A DNA stretch of 64,000 nucleotides from Fasciolopsis buskii (taxonomy: Eukaryota; Platyhelminthes; Trematoda; Plagiorchiida; Fasciolidae). The translations under genes were made by a program, and so were the position numbers. How positions within the stretch are numbered: the first letter of the stretch is position 1; every line of letters begins with the position of its first letter. The stretch covers positions 32,982 to 96,981 of the forward strand of contig LUCM01001559.1 of the NCBI GenBank assembly GCA_008360955.1. The letters are read 5' to 3'. Of the stretch, positions 24,130 to 36,700 are shown one piece after another. The notes below the pieces were generated by a model. The model had not been told where the DNA came from and did not search any database. It saw only the letters and a list, made by a program, of their open reading frames with translations.

Positions 24130-25420
24130 ATTTCACATGGCGCATTCTCGCTCGTACGGTGATGGATCACTAGTAGGGTCTTGGGGTCCTTGTGGATTAT
24201 TAGACACGCCATAGTTTTGTAACCGTTCCCACATGTACTCCCGGATGGTCGTATCCAAAAGAGCGCGGAATTTGTTGCACCAGACTATGATTGGTTGTGG
24301 AAAATTGCAAACTTGTAGCGTGAAACTTGGCCAACACACTCCGCCACGTAAAAAGCTCTTTGATTCGGTCTAGTGCGTCGATCGTGCGCAGCTCCAAAAC
24401 GACTGAGAAGCATCCAGATGTTGGCATCAAGGTTAGTGATTTTCGCAAATTGTTTTGCTCGTTACTTGGAAACTGGTTGTATACTAAATTTACTCCAATA
24501 ACATGGAGAAGTTTCTCTTTCCAATACGGAATAGATCAACTCGTAAACTCAGTAGTCAGAGAAGAAAAGCCAGTCCAGCCTACTTTCAAAGAAATGTTAT
24601 TCTGTCTGTTATCGGTAGTACAGTGAACAGAATTGGAGGTCGGTGTTAAATAAAAGATATAGGGTTCGCTTAAGTACGGAATCTTGGGAACACCAGCATT
24701 CACGAGAGACAACTGAAACAGAATCAACTCAACGAAACGAAGATGGTTCGCTTGCCGTGGAAGTGTTAGGTCGTAACATGAGGGCCAGATGAAACCCAAA
24801 TAAGGGCAACTTCGCCAGCAGATCATTCTACCAAACTTTGTCGAAGGTCTTAGAGATGTCCAAGGTGATCAAGTGAGCTTTGTGGTTATCGAGTGCAGCT
24901 GACTAGAAGTGTGAGATGGCAGTTAGGTGATCACCTGTAGGACGACGCTAGCAGGGATCCATATTGACGGGCACTCAGCAAACCTTCATGTTCAACGTAC
25001 AGTCACAGCTAGTCGGAGATAAAGATCCCGACACTTTCGAAACGAAGGACGTATGAGCGATTAGACGATAAGTTTGGGGTCACAAGATAGGAAAAATAAT
25101 TGAATTTTTCGATGGAGAAAGGAAATTGTTTTGATTCGAGAATGAAGGGAAAAGACAGCGTAGTATAGGAGTTAACTCTTGAGCACACATTTTTAGAAAG
25201 ATGTTTGAAACACCGTAAACATTGGAATGGAGAAGAACTTGGCGAATCTTCTTGTTAGTGTGTTTGGAGGCGTGAGAAGAAGGCGGAGAAGCAGGGCTGA
25301 CAGAAAGAAAGGTTTGAGACGAACGGAAAGTTGGAAATATTCGCCTTGTCGATTAGGTTGCATACCAGGGCACGGGAGAAATTTCAAATGGGAAGAAAGT
25401 TGGAAAGGCATAATTGGTTA
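24130..25420 (-). mobile_element. Jockey-like LINE, reverse transcriptase, inactive
   Basis: On the minus strand one frame can be followed with scattered stops: CAQELTPILRCLF, then the spacer before the RT core, RRPTGDHLTAISHF (family RSTGDLLAYLTH), LITLDISKTFDKVW (family VSLDISKAFDRVW), LLAKLPLFGF, VNAGVPKIPYL (family INAGVPQGSVL) and VHCTTDN where HxYADD is expected. A C-terminal SGATNSAL, like the family GGAPKSAL, follows. Motif order and wording are those of Jockey-clade elements. The YADD box is lost and there are many stops. A 5' endonuclease was not found. Confidence 0.75.
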
Positions 25421-28400
25421 GTGAGTGCGCGCAGGTAAACGAAAGTAGTTGCTCATTTGATTTATGAGGGTTTTGCTTGATTTTTCAGAACCGACCAACC
25501 AAATCCTGAGGCTGGGCGTGTATAAATACATATTACAATGGGTTTTGCTGTAGCAGTGAGTCGGATGACAATGGAGCTGTCTACGACCTGTTGACATCTA
25601 TGAATGGCACTGGTCGAAAGCCATTTTCTCAACACCGACCTATTCCAAGTTACCTCTGGATACAGAGTGAAAATTTTTCCAAAGGGTCACTGCGCATGTT
25701 CCGGTCTTTTGAGGCAAAAAGTATATCTTGTATTGCGGCATGGTTTACTAGACTTTGAAAATATAGTAGAGTTTATCGTTTGGTGTGCCGTCGGCAACGT
25801 TGGTGAATGCGGAGACGCTAATCTTCCTCGGGTTTCTCAGAAAGCTTTTTAAACGGGCCAGAGCGAGTCTGGAGGATATGTTCTCAGGACAGTAGTGTCG
25901 GTAGCTTTCTTGCTCATGGTGAGAACAGAATTTCCAAGTTCGAAGTTGTCAGGAGGTCTGCTATGATAGAATCAGCAGATCTTGGCGGCCTCTGAAACTT
26001 GACAAATTGAGAACTGGAATTGGAAAGCAGGGCCTCTCAGAATAAAGCAAGATTTATTCTATTATCTTGCATCGTTTGTATCATAGTGCTCTGGCTACCA
26101 ACTTCCAACAGGGTCCTAACAGCACATTAAGATAAGTGATTTGGATTTTGGCTGTATAGAGTTCTGGCACGCTGACTCATCGTCTCGCTGGGAAACAAAA
26201 CGCGTAACTTTCTAGCTATGTTGAAGCTTGATGAGAACAATAACTCCCGTGACGACCCGTAGAAAGATTCGGGCATAGGTTGAAAGCACCGTCAGCAACT
26301 GTCGGTCTATTTGTCCGAGACCTCTAGCCTTTACACATCGAGGTTCAAACTTGACTCGGATTCACCGTACGCTTCACAAAATTAGACTGAAGTGTTCAAC
26401 CAAACCACGTAGGCTTTAACTCCTATTAGATCTACTTTGTAGGTCGTATGTCCTGTGAAATGTTGTCGTGATCAACAAAAGCCCAATACAAAAGTGACGC
26501 ACTTCTTCAGCAGGTTTAGTTCTCGTCATACCAATTAAGTGTAAAGAAATCGTATTTGAATTCATTCACCTGGCAGTCTGGTATTCATCTCTGAAAATAC
26601 TCCACTGGTGAACTGGCAGAATCTCCGGAAAGATTTCAGGAAACTCTCTACTGATACATTCACCTACTGAATTAGGACTTCTGGAACATTTGCCATTTAC
26701 TATCTTAATGATGGTTATTAGAAATCCCACATAAACATCACGAAAAACAAAGCTCTTTTTGAGGTTGTTCATTGTAATGGTATATAATATGGCTCAATAG
26801 TTTTGTAAAAATGCCGGGAATATTGTTTAGAATGCTGAGGCAAACCAGTCGTTTACGTGAAGTAGGGAACCAAAACCACGTGAACTATTCCTAATTCCCT
26901 TAATCATGATTCGCGCTCATGTCTATACCCAATTCCTCTTTTGCTTGCCTGAAAACTGGATGATAAATAATAATTTATTCAGTTTTTCTTGCAAAGATTG
27001 CGGTTGTTGGCTGTGCGATTCTGTGGAATAACTGGTTTTTAAAATCTAGATAAGGCATTTCGATAATGTTCATTATATTTTACGCCGTAGTCATTTTTCA
27101 TCATTTCGATTCTTTTTACGCCCATCTGTAAAGTTCGTTTCCATACTACAAATAGCAAATAATGAACACTACCCATAGGTGGTAGTGAAACTGCCATTTA
27201 TACAGAGTTTCTTTCCTCTTGGAGCCTAACCTTTTAGGACGGTTACCCATCAGAATTTCAGCTCCAGAATCTTCATGCATGGGTGAACACTCATGAAAAG
27301 TACCCATTTATGATCAGTTCCGTCTTTGTTTACTCTAATGGTTGGAATGCATAAACAGTTTCCCATATATTTAGTGAATTGTAGCTAACTGGAACTGGAA
27401 ACGGTGTGAAAAGTAAAATCATGTTCGTTAGTCGACGAATTCTGAAACAGGTTCTTTCAGGATTTTAATTGTGCGATTCCACTTTTTTTGTTACCAGACT
27501 GAGTCGCCCGTGGTAACAAAGTAAATTTCACGACAATATAATTACTTGTACAACGGGTGATGTAGTGTGAGGATGTCGAGTGATTTTCTAGATTTCACGA
27601 GATTCGTACGATTCATTTCCTCACGAATTGTCCAAAATGACTACGGAAACTGTTTTCAGTTTGTCTGCGTATAAGTCTTGTTTTGTGGTTAGACGGTTGA
27701 TTTCCGCTTCAGTTAAATGCTGTTCATGAATTAGTGTGTCGTTTTGTTTTATGACTGCCGTACAGAAAAAAAGACAAATGGTTATGTTATACAATTAACT
27801 ATACTAAAAAAAATGACAAAAGATCAATAATTGGTTTTACGCATCACACTTCACGTCAAACTAGAAAAAAAAACATGTGACCCGAGATTTAATCCGGCCG
27901 CGAAACAGTATGTGCCAGATACATGTGATTTTTTTCAGATAGCGACTTCAATCTATCTCCGGTCCAAACTAGAAACAGGCCGCTTGTTTTGGTTAGCATA
28001 AAGCGATTTGTACAATCAGCTGGTCAGTGCCTTTCTCATTGAAGAAATTGCAACTATTCGGACATCGGTCGTCCGGAAATGAACGTGGATAAAAGCCACC
28101 GATTCACGATAGATAATCTTGTATTGTGTTGTTTGATTTTTTCAAGCACTAGATTATATTTCGTCGGTGAAATACCAAAAAAAAAATTCCGCTCCCCTTG
28201 GTACAACACGAGTGAAAGTGAACACAATTGAAGAAATTTATGCGGGTGGGAGGCCTCTTCCGAGACCCTCAGTGAACATGGATTTTCAAGCGGCACGTAT
28301 ATACTGTTGACCAGATTGGCAGACCGAATGGAACAGAAAGAAATTACGTTGTAACAGTTTAGAATCTTTCTTTACTAACCCAGGAGAATTAAAAAAACCC

Positions 28401-28854
28401 GAACAGAGTTGGATTAGTTAGCTGAATTGAAAAACGAAAGGAGAAATAGCATTATGAGTAGCACGGAACTGGTTGGGCTTTTGGTATGGAAAAAATAGAC
28501 GCCGTGATTGGGATATGCAGTCACTTATGTGCGAAACTCGGCGGACAGAGTGGCTCCAAGGTGGATAACAACTCATTATTCAGGGAATAAGCGTACGCAC
28601 CATACTGGGTTACTTAGGATAAACAGGACCTAATAGGATGAAGATACAATGCGGGAGATGGATGCATTTTACCGATAGCTTTGTTCTGATAGGTTTGCAA
28701 TGTTTTGAGGGATACTAGTTAGGTTGCCTAAACCACCGTTAGTTAGTATACGCTATCACAAAGCTAAATTGCACGTGTGATTAACTGCAGAATAAGATAA
28801 ACTACTAGAAAAGCCAATTGACTAAGTGGAGAAACGAAACAGCAAAAGAACCTA
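25421..28854. other. No recognised feature
   Basis: No frame longer than about 82 codons and no motif that I can name. The part next to the Jockey-like RT may hold more of that element's 5' side, but I could not confirm it. Confidence 0.5.
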
Positions 28855-29880
28855 ACGTGAAAAAACACCTGAGTTATTGGCTAACTTTAGACGATTTGTT
28901 CCAAAATCTCGCGTTTCGAATGTGTCCGATAATGCAGCCAAAAAGGTCATAGTGACGAATTAGGCGGGTATCCAAGAGAGTGAAGGCTGAACATAAAAAT
29001 GGCCAGAGCTTGAATCAGAAAGGAGAGAATAATCAATGAATAAACATTTACCAAGCAATGCAGAGTTGTTTAATGACTAGCAAATACGATGTATTAAATG
29101 CGATATCTCATCGACGGTACCCATGTAAGGTTTTTAGGCGAACAGACAACGATCGGACTGAATCCCAGTGTACCTCACGAGATGACCTAGGATGACATAC
29201 TCAGCAAGATTCAGAAGTTCCAGTTTAGCGCAATAAAGTAAGTGATGAGTGTAATTTTCTCGAGACTTTCGATGGCCGTCGTTGCTTTATAACCAGACGG
29301 AATGAAATATGAATACAGAGAGTTCTTGATCGAAGAGACTGTAACCATCGGAGCTAAGGCATCTGGCACTGTCACGGCCTCAAATTGGATAGGTTTAAAA
29401 AATTTGCAACTTTTGCCCTTTGCATAGGTTCCATGTCTCTACAGGCAATAGAGGAATGCGATGAAGGCGTAAACGCGGCTAGTACAATAAATTATATTGC
29501 CCTTGTGTTTGGTCCTTCGGGAGCATTCACTTCAAACCGTCAAATGAGATGATGCAGATCTTTGGAAAGGGGAGTGAAGCAATCGTTCGCCTTCTCTTCG
29601 GTTGGCTGGATTCAGTCGAATCGCAATTGCTTGAATGAACTGCCATTGGAAGAAAAAACAAGAAGCTGTCCATACATTGTTTAAAAAATAAAATCAACAC
29701 GAGATTTCGTTTGGACTGCTGTTCATGTATGATCTGGTGAATTCCCTCCAAGATGATTTGCCGGATTGATACAAGGGTTTCGGAACACTGGATGGACAAC
29801 TTTGCTGGATTCTCGCGAAATTCTGATGAATAATGATTAGTATTTTGTCATCCTTGCCCATTTCCTTATAAAAACACAAT
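28855..29880 (-). mobile_element. CR1-like LINE, second RT copy, heavily decayed
   Basis: The minus strand around 29,230-29,390 reads VPDALAPMVTVSSIKNS and then FIPSGYKATTAIESLEKI. This lines up residue by residue with ALTDAFTPLVNSSFISSSIPNCWRSVTIIPLQKF of the copy at 11.7-13.65 kb. Further 3' (28,860-28,990) HIRNARFWN takes the place of the FTNRTQY region. Many stops are present and the ends are uncertain. It belongs to the same or a sister family as the WDTC1-intron copy. Confidence 0.5.
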
Positions 29881-32020
29881 TCTGATGGGCTAGAGTAATC
29901 GTCTACAAACTACTAGGATGAAAATTTCGCTGAGTGAAAAGTGGTTAGCTCAGTTATGTCCCAGTCCATCGGTCCGGTGCTGGAAATCATAACTACTTGC
30001 GCGAAAATACTTGTGGATTTTTTTCTAACCCATCCATTTTCCGATAAACTTTACCATGCAGGTCTGAACTAACCAGTCTTCCCTGCCTCATCGTTGCTAT
30101 CGACCAGTGTTGGCCGTCTGATTTAATCCCCGTTTAACAAGTACTCATTTGTGTCATTCGTTGTCCCCATTTTAGTGAGTTAGCATCATATTTTCGAATA
30201 AATCAAGCAAAAAAATCACTTTGTGCATGTTAACCAAGGATCAATCAAATAACATTTTGTGAAAATCGGAGCTCACTTAATTTCACAGTCGCAAACAAAC
30301 TCTCAGATTCCGTGAAGAAGGCAGGATGAAGGAATGCAGAAGGAATTACCTGCATTTCAAAATTAAGGCAATTTTTATCGCGATGCTCTATTCACATCGG
30401 TTCCATCAATGTCTCGCACGTTTGAACTCTCGTAGTGCACCTTGTTTTTTCTCTCTTCAACTGCTCCTTGAACCCTCTTGGTTCCGAAAGAGCATTTGTT
30501 GATCCTGTTGACTAACTGATGCGAACTAGTCGTCATACTGACAGTTCAAGCCAACTTTGATCGTCCCTCTTCAGTTGATTGAAAACGGTTATACTTTACT
30601 CAGGTCTTTTACACCATCTTGGCATTGTTTATAGTTGACAATAGAAATATCGATGACCGAGTAGAACAACAAATCTGTCCTGTTCACGACCCTATGACCT
30701 TTGTCCTCAGTCGTCGTCGTATTAGACAACCGTCCAAAAACTGCAAAAGAGTGGATTCGCATTCCCGACGTTGAAGTTAGTATAGATTAGTATAGTCACA
30801 GATCAGTCTGCATAATCTCCGATTAACTCCCGAGTGGCAATGGTGCGTCGGAATTGCCGAAAATAAATTTTATAGCCCAAGATAAGTATCCTGGCGACTT
30901 TACTTTCATTATCTAAAGCCGATGCAATAAAACTCGTTAGGACTGACAGCAGAGAGAGTGGATTGAGATTATCTATGCCAGGATTGGTGAATACCTACTT
31001 CAGGCTTTCGGATCAAAAATTTTCCCCGGTCTGTTAATAAGAGCATCATATTGGCAAGTATCACTTCTGGTAAAGAAAGTTACTGAATTCGTCAGATCGG
31101 CTGTCATGAAAACGTCGTCAAACCTGATAAAACCATTACCGAATGTTTCATCCATTTCGGAGATTGTTGAAGTTCCCTTGGGATGATAAAACACTCTGAG
31201 ATCATTTCCCGTTGTTTTTGGAGTCACGCAAACGTTACCAAGTCGAAGTGATAGAAATGTGAGTTTACGTGCAAATCAATTGATGCAGTCCGATACAGCT
31301 TCATGCTGATTTGCGTAGACAAACAACCAATGAGGACCGTGGAGACAAGCGGTCGTGATATCCGAACATTCCTCGAAGGTCATCAATGGGGTTATGTCCA
31401 ATGTTGTACATAAACCCATGAGCTTTAAATAAAACTTGTTTCCGTTCTGTTGTGGTCTTCTTGTTGACCTCATCCCCGTAGCTTCGATCGAAACCAATTC
31501 AGTATTTGCTGTTTACTCGTATCCGGTCGCTATTTGACTGACCGAATTCCGTATGCTAATTACAACACCAAATATCACAAAAACACCAACCAAATTTCAA
31601 GCCTCGCTTCAGAGTATCTATCTTATTTGGGAAAGAACTCTTACTTCACTTTGGATATTGCAATTTTTAGCAATGACAAACTTTGGCTGTTCCGTCATGG
31701 CAGGTCAAATTGAATAACATTGTTATAGCATTCCTTTGTCACCGGAATGCATGACTGTTGTAAGAAAACTCGGAACATTTGTTATATCGGGTACAATTGA
31801 ATCCATGGATTACAAACATTCATAATGATAATGCTGTGCCAAATGGGACTTAAATGAACAATCTTTGGGTTATATCTCCCTACAGCCTCCCGAGCTGATC
31901 TTTCTTCACAAGATCGATGAATAATGTTGCTGTTTTTTAACCTCATTATCGGAAACAATAACTACTGCGAAATTTTACTTAATCCAAGACGCCATCCTCA
32001 ATCCCCTGCGAAGTAATCGA
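29881..32020. other. No secure feature
   Basis: Holds a minus-strand frame of 166 codons interrupted by a single TGA (31000-31497) that I do not recognise; see findings. Confidence 0.5.
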
Positions 32021-32200
32021 AGCGCAATGGCTAAGGCGTTCGACTCAGAATCGTTCGTCCCGGATTCGCGTCCCAGTTCAGGCGCGGTGGATATGCACTG
32101 CTGATGATTCCTAACAAGGATGAAACAGCTGTACAGTGCTTCCATGGTTTCTTTATGGTGAGTTGAGCGATGATATCACATGGTGAATTATTTCATGAAA
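32021..32200 (+). mobile_element. Hammerhead-bearing tRNA-derived SINE, copy 1
   Basis: SINE of about 180 bases. The tRNA-like head has a box A-like TGGCTAAGGCG (32028-32038) and a box B-like GGATTCGCGTCCC (32072-32084). A hammerhead ribozyme module follows (32095-32139), then a tail containing GATGATATCACATGGTGAATT. The layout recalls the Sm-alpha family of schistosomes, which are Pol III-type SINE-like repeats with a hammerhead. Three further copies in the window share the head, module and tail in register (32,546, 54,440 and 54,728), which supports the boundaries. Confidence 0.8.
32095..32139 (+). ncRNA. Hammerhead ribozyme, type I, complete core
   Basis: Stem I is GCACTG (32095-32100) with CAGTGC (32134-32139), six perfect pairs. 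Core C3-A9 is CTGATGA (32101-32107). Stem II is TCC (32109-32111) with GGA (32118-32120) around the loop TAACAA; the closing 10.1-11.1 position is a T-T mismatch. G12-A14 is GAA (32122-32124). Stem III is a very short self-complementary ACAGCTGT (32125-32132). The cleavage-site residue H17 is A at 32133. All invariant core bases are present and the open end is at stem I (type I). The short stem III is typical of retroelement hammerheads that work better as dimers. The stem II mismatch may lower activity. Confidence 0.75.
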
Positions 32201-32545
32201 ACAGATTTTCATTTGCATTAAGTTTGCTAGCCATAATAAGTTCAAGCATTTGCTCATTTGTACATAATCATCGACCAGGCATGTCTATCGGGCTCGAGTA
32301 ATTAACAGATGGCACTTATATCTTTCAGTTTTCTAATGGCATTTTCGAAACATGAGTTAAGTAGAAAAAACATTCATTACAGCAGTTAAGGTGCACTGCA
32401 CGAGGAAGGAACTGGTAACGAGACTCTTGAAACTTGTAGTGGTAGGGGAAATCACAAGCTCCCTATGTGTCGGGAGTAGTAAGATGATAGGACGAAAGCG
32501 AATAGCCAACTCACATTAATAAATTTTCCTGAGCCGATTGGGATA

Positions 32546-32700
32546 GAGTAATGCCCACAAATTTCGATTCCCAGTCCTCTGCCCGGGTTTGCGTCCCAGT
32601 TGAGGTACAACACGTTTGCGTTGTCATTTATCAATAACAAGAAAGAAAATGTTGTATACCACCTTAGTGGTGATTTTTATATGGACAATGCATGATAAAT
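32546..32700 (+). mobile_element. Hammerhead-SINE, copy 2, ribozyme core decayed
   Basis: Aligned with copy 1 almost without gaps. TTTGCGTCCCAGTTGAGG replaces the box B region, and TAACAAG, GAAA and TGTATA fall at the expected spacing. The bases that should be CTGATGA read TCATTTA (32624-32630), so self-cleavage is not expected. It lies only about 350 bases downstream of copy 1, in the same orientation. Confidence 0.65.
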
Positions 32701-33059
32701 CATTTCACTGACACATGAAGTCAATTGTTACTATGATCATTTTTCACAAAAGAACTTGTATAACTCGATCTAAATGTTGTAATTTTAGATCATTACTTTG
32801 TTTATGGAGGATGTAAACAGTTGGCGTCTTCCTTAAATTTAGTAATATTTCTTGGGGATCAAATCAAGCACTTTAGAAAAATAAACCAGAAAATGATAAC
32901 AAGTTTTCATCTGGTGGTTCTGATTCATCTCCTGACCAAATATCAGTCTTTTAACCACAGCCCATCGATTCAACGAGGTCCTGGGAGTTCAACCTCAATC
33001 TTTTCTTTTAAAGTGGAGACGAGTTCTTTTATCTCCTAATTTTCCTATTAATGAATTAA

Positions 33060-33199
33060 CATTGTTTATCACTTTCCAGGAAGGCGGCCTCGGCCAACAG
33101 GGAGTTGCCAAGTGAGAAAGTTGACCGGCGGTGGGAGGACTCGAACCCGTGACCTTCACCTTCAAACGCCACAACCTAATCCGCTTGGCCACCGCCGGC
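33060..33199 (-). mobile_element. tRNA-derived SINE, copy 2 (best preserved head)
   Basis: On the minus strand the tRNA-like domain (33127-33196) has a perfect 7-base acceptor-like stem, GGCGGTG with CACCGCC. It has a box A-like TGGCCAAGCGGATTAGG and box B GGTTCGAGTCC, which matches the Pol III consensus. The body (CACTTGGCAACTCCCTGTTGG) continues to about 33,060. I call it a SINE rather than a tRNA gene because the same body follows the head in other copies and the anticodon and T arms do not pair properly. Confidence 0.8.
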
Positions 33200-33589
33200 C
33201 AGGTGACCCAGTTCGAACGCCCGGTCTTTGGGTCTTCCTGTCACTTCAACTGGAAAGGTATCATACAGTTTCGTCGAAGTTAACGAGTATTTTTCCCTTC
33301 CTACAATTCTACCCTCAAGACACGGATTTCGCCTCTGAGAAGGATCTTCATTCACCACGGATTTACGCATCACATCATCTATGATGTCCGGCAGCCTGTA
33401 ATAGTAACTGATTTTACTCATTCACGCAACACTACAAGGGACGCTTTAGTGCAACCGCTTTATTTCGGAGGTTTTACCAATTAAGGTCGATAGCATCGCG
33501 GAAACGTCATATTCTAAACATGATCTCAATTGGGAAGCACAATTAGTTCTTTTTCCACTTCATCTTTTGTCTTTTGTCCCACCCACCCG

Positions 33590-33735
33590 CTTATTGATGG
33601 AATAACGATGCGCATCAATTTTATGGAAGAGGTCATGGTCAGCGGAGGACTGCCAAGAGGGGAAACTAACCGGTAGCGAAAGGATTCCAACTCGTGACCT
33701 TTAGGTCGAGATGCCACGATGCTAACCGCCTGATG
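33590..33735 (-). mobile_element. tRNA-derived SINE, copy 3
   Basis: On the minus strand: head GCGGTTAGCATCGTGGCAT, box B-like GAGTTGGAATCC, body CCTCTTGGCAGTCCTCCGC, and a 3' end at TCCATCAATAAG. It lies about 400 bases from copy 2 in the same orientation. Confidence 0.7.
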
Positions 33736-36700
33736 AACGCTGATTGCCGTCTAGGAGATTAAACGACGGTTCTGGTATACTCAACACCAGGGTACAAATT
33801 TTGACGATATGAATTCTAGTCGTAGAATTCGACTACCTCGAAGTCTCTTTCGCTAGACACGAATTATAGCGCACTTTCTGTACTTTCAATGACAGATGGT
33901 CATTTTGTATCTGCGATCAATGAAATTCCCAACAGCACTGAAGGTAGTTTGAACTCCTGTCTTGTTATTCGTTCACTTGTCCTTCGGGAGTTTTGGTTTC
34001 GGTTTCAATTGTTATTGTCATTATTGTTGAAAATCGCCATAAATCGCCCACTGAGTATTTCTTCAGCAACAGTTGAACGAAAAATGAAACCTGTTCTATG
34101 AAACGAAGGACAACAGTACCTGGGAAAAAAAATGTTCGTTTATTTTGTTGCTTAACTAACTTAGAATATATAGATTGATAGTTGTTGTAAATGCGATTAT
34201 TTTTCTATGGCTGAACGAAATAAGTTTGGCTGAACGAAATAAGTTTGGCTGGACACTATGCAGTTCATTTTGAGTCAGTACACGCGTTGTCCTTCAACCC
34301 ATTTATACAGAGATGTTTTTTTGAGGTGAAAGACAGTATGATATGGCAATGATACATTTGAATGAAAATAATTCACCAGACCACTGACTAGCTACTGACT
34401 CATGTTGAACGCTTTAGTATCAACAAGACTGACTAAACCTGTCGTGTGGTCGAGTCTAATCCGATCTTCACACTTTCGTTACTGCGGTTGAAAATGTGCA
34501 GATAAGCGATTTTTGTATTGTAACATTCCTTTCCCAAAGAAGCGATCCGAAACACAGTGGTTGGGTGAATGACGCCAGTTACCTAGTCATCTCGATCAGT
34601 CTTGTCAGACCATATCAGTCAGTCACGTGAAATCCTACCAACTTGTTTGTTGTGCAATTACTCTGAAAACTGACGACGTAAGAATCATGTGAACCGAAAG
34701 AAAGAGCAAAACTCAATGAAGGCGATGCGTTCCGGGAGGGGGGGAAGGACACAATTCTTCCAGTAGAACAGATGAGTATGTGCTTCGTTAGGATAATTGG
34801 CACTGTTTTATGGATCTTTGCAGTTATCACTGAACGATCAAGTAAGGCCTGCTATTCCAGTTTGAAAGTTCTTCATGCATTCTGTTTGAATCAGTTCACG
34901 TAAGAATGGATAAAGCTAAATGTACGTATTTGGGTGTGTATACGATTCGGCTATTCGTGAACAACATGTTAACGTGTTTAGTGGTCGTGTGCATACTTGC
35001 GTACACAAGCACTCGTGTTTGATTGCAATAAATTGAGGAACAATCAATAGACTGACTTAGTCGACAAAATGAATGTGTGAAACACATACTGTAAACGATG
35101 TGGTAAAATGCTGATATTCCTCTTTATCGTTCTGTGTTGATCTTGACAAGTGTTAAATGTCCTCCATAGTACAGTGTTTCGTGTGTACCCGATCATTTTG
35201 ATGAGACAGGACCGACTAAGTCAATAGTAAAACATCATTCTCCCCATGTCGAGTCTACGTAATGTCCGAGGAATAGTGTGTTATTTTGTTGATCACATAG
35301 TCTGTCCGATAAAACGAATACCTTCAAGTCATTGAGTGCAGTCATGGTGTCGTTCCGTTCGTTGGAGTAGGCATAGCAAACAGCCAAGATGTTTGTGCAT
35401 CGTTATGGTTGTACGACTGGCACAACTATCAAACCATGAGGCATTCGAGATACGTGATAATGTGATGCAACATAACGATCACAAAAACACTTTTTCTTGA
35501 CTAGCACTCAACATACTTAAATTTTCTGCGAATGCGGACTGTTTTATCCACTTTAAATTAATGGTGAAACAAATGCTTGCTAATTAACAATAAAACGATC
35601 GTTACTTGAACCATTTGCACTTGACGATTTCATGCATTGTCATGCCAAGCCAACAGAGATGCCAAAGTTGATGTCATTTGGCAACTGATCGAACATGGCT
35701 GGCTAGCTTAAAAAAACCCGAAAGTTGCACAACCATTCCAAGATGAGTGCCGTTTTATCATCTTCCTCCAAATACCAATCCGAAAGCGACAATTCGGTGT
35801 GATATTCATGTAAAGGTGACATTATTTGATCCTCCTCTCGACCCCTTCTTTGCTATCAATTTGTAGAAAAAAGTATTTATGATCACAGTTATTAGATGTG
35901 CCATTTATCCTAGTTAGTTCCTCAAAAAAATGATAGAATGTTGTGGATATTAGTCACCTGTTATCTAAGGAATGTCAAAGTTTTCGTAGATCACACACTT
36001 CACTTTGTCGAGGAAAAAGAACACCTTTTCATCCTTTCAATATCAAGTACCGTGGTTACATCACCAGCATTCCCCATTCACAAGCGGTTACCCTAGCTAG
36101 TGGTGAGCTTTTAGTCTTCGAAAAACCTTCTTGCCGTCGATTGTTACAATGCAACTGTAGAATCTTCCTTGAAAGAACCCAGTTCAGCAGCTGTCGGCAC
36201 ACGAATCCTGGAAACTCGCATTCCAGACTACAAGGTCTATTGATCGCCGGCCTCTGTGAGTTCGTAAATGTAGTATTCGTGATGGTCAAGTTTATGGCAT
36301 AATCCGCCCAACTTTTGGGTCAATCGATATCTGGTCACGTGAGCGTTCTGAGACTGCCTTTCTACGACCGTTTTGTCAAAAGGGAAGTAAAATATGGAAG
36401 ACTGTTTATTTGACTGATTCTTCTTCTCGAAAAATGCTTCAGACAGAGCCGTCGTTCCCATGAAGAATGGTTTGTCGGCAGCATTTTTGATGAACTAATC
36501 ATCTCATTCTGGTTTTTCGCGTACCGGCAAGTCCGCAGTTCTGACGGTATCATCTTAGACTTAACTAAAAAAGAGATTCATTTATCGAATGCAATTAAAC
36601 ATCCTTTTATTATCAACCAATGACTTCAACAGTACTACGTTATGCCAGGTAATATGTCTCGAGTAGAAGTCAGGCACTGATATCACTTTTTCATGGACAA

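Noticed and set aside
33127..33196. Standalone tRNA gene on the minus strand
   Set aside because: Acceptor-like stem and box B are good, but the anticodon and T arms do not pair and the same SINE body follows it as in other copies.
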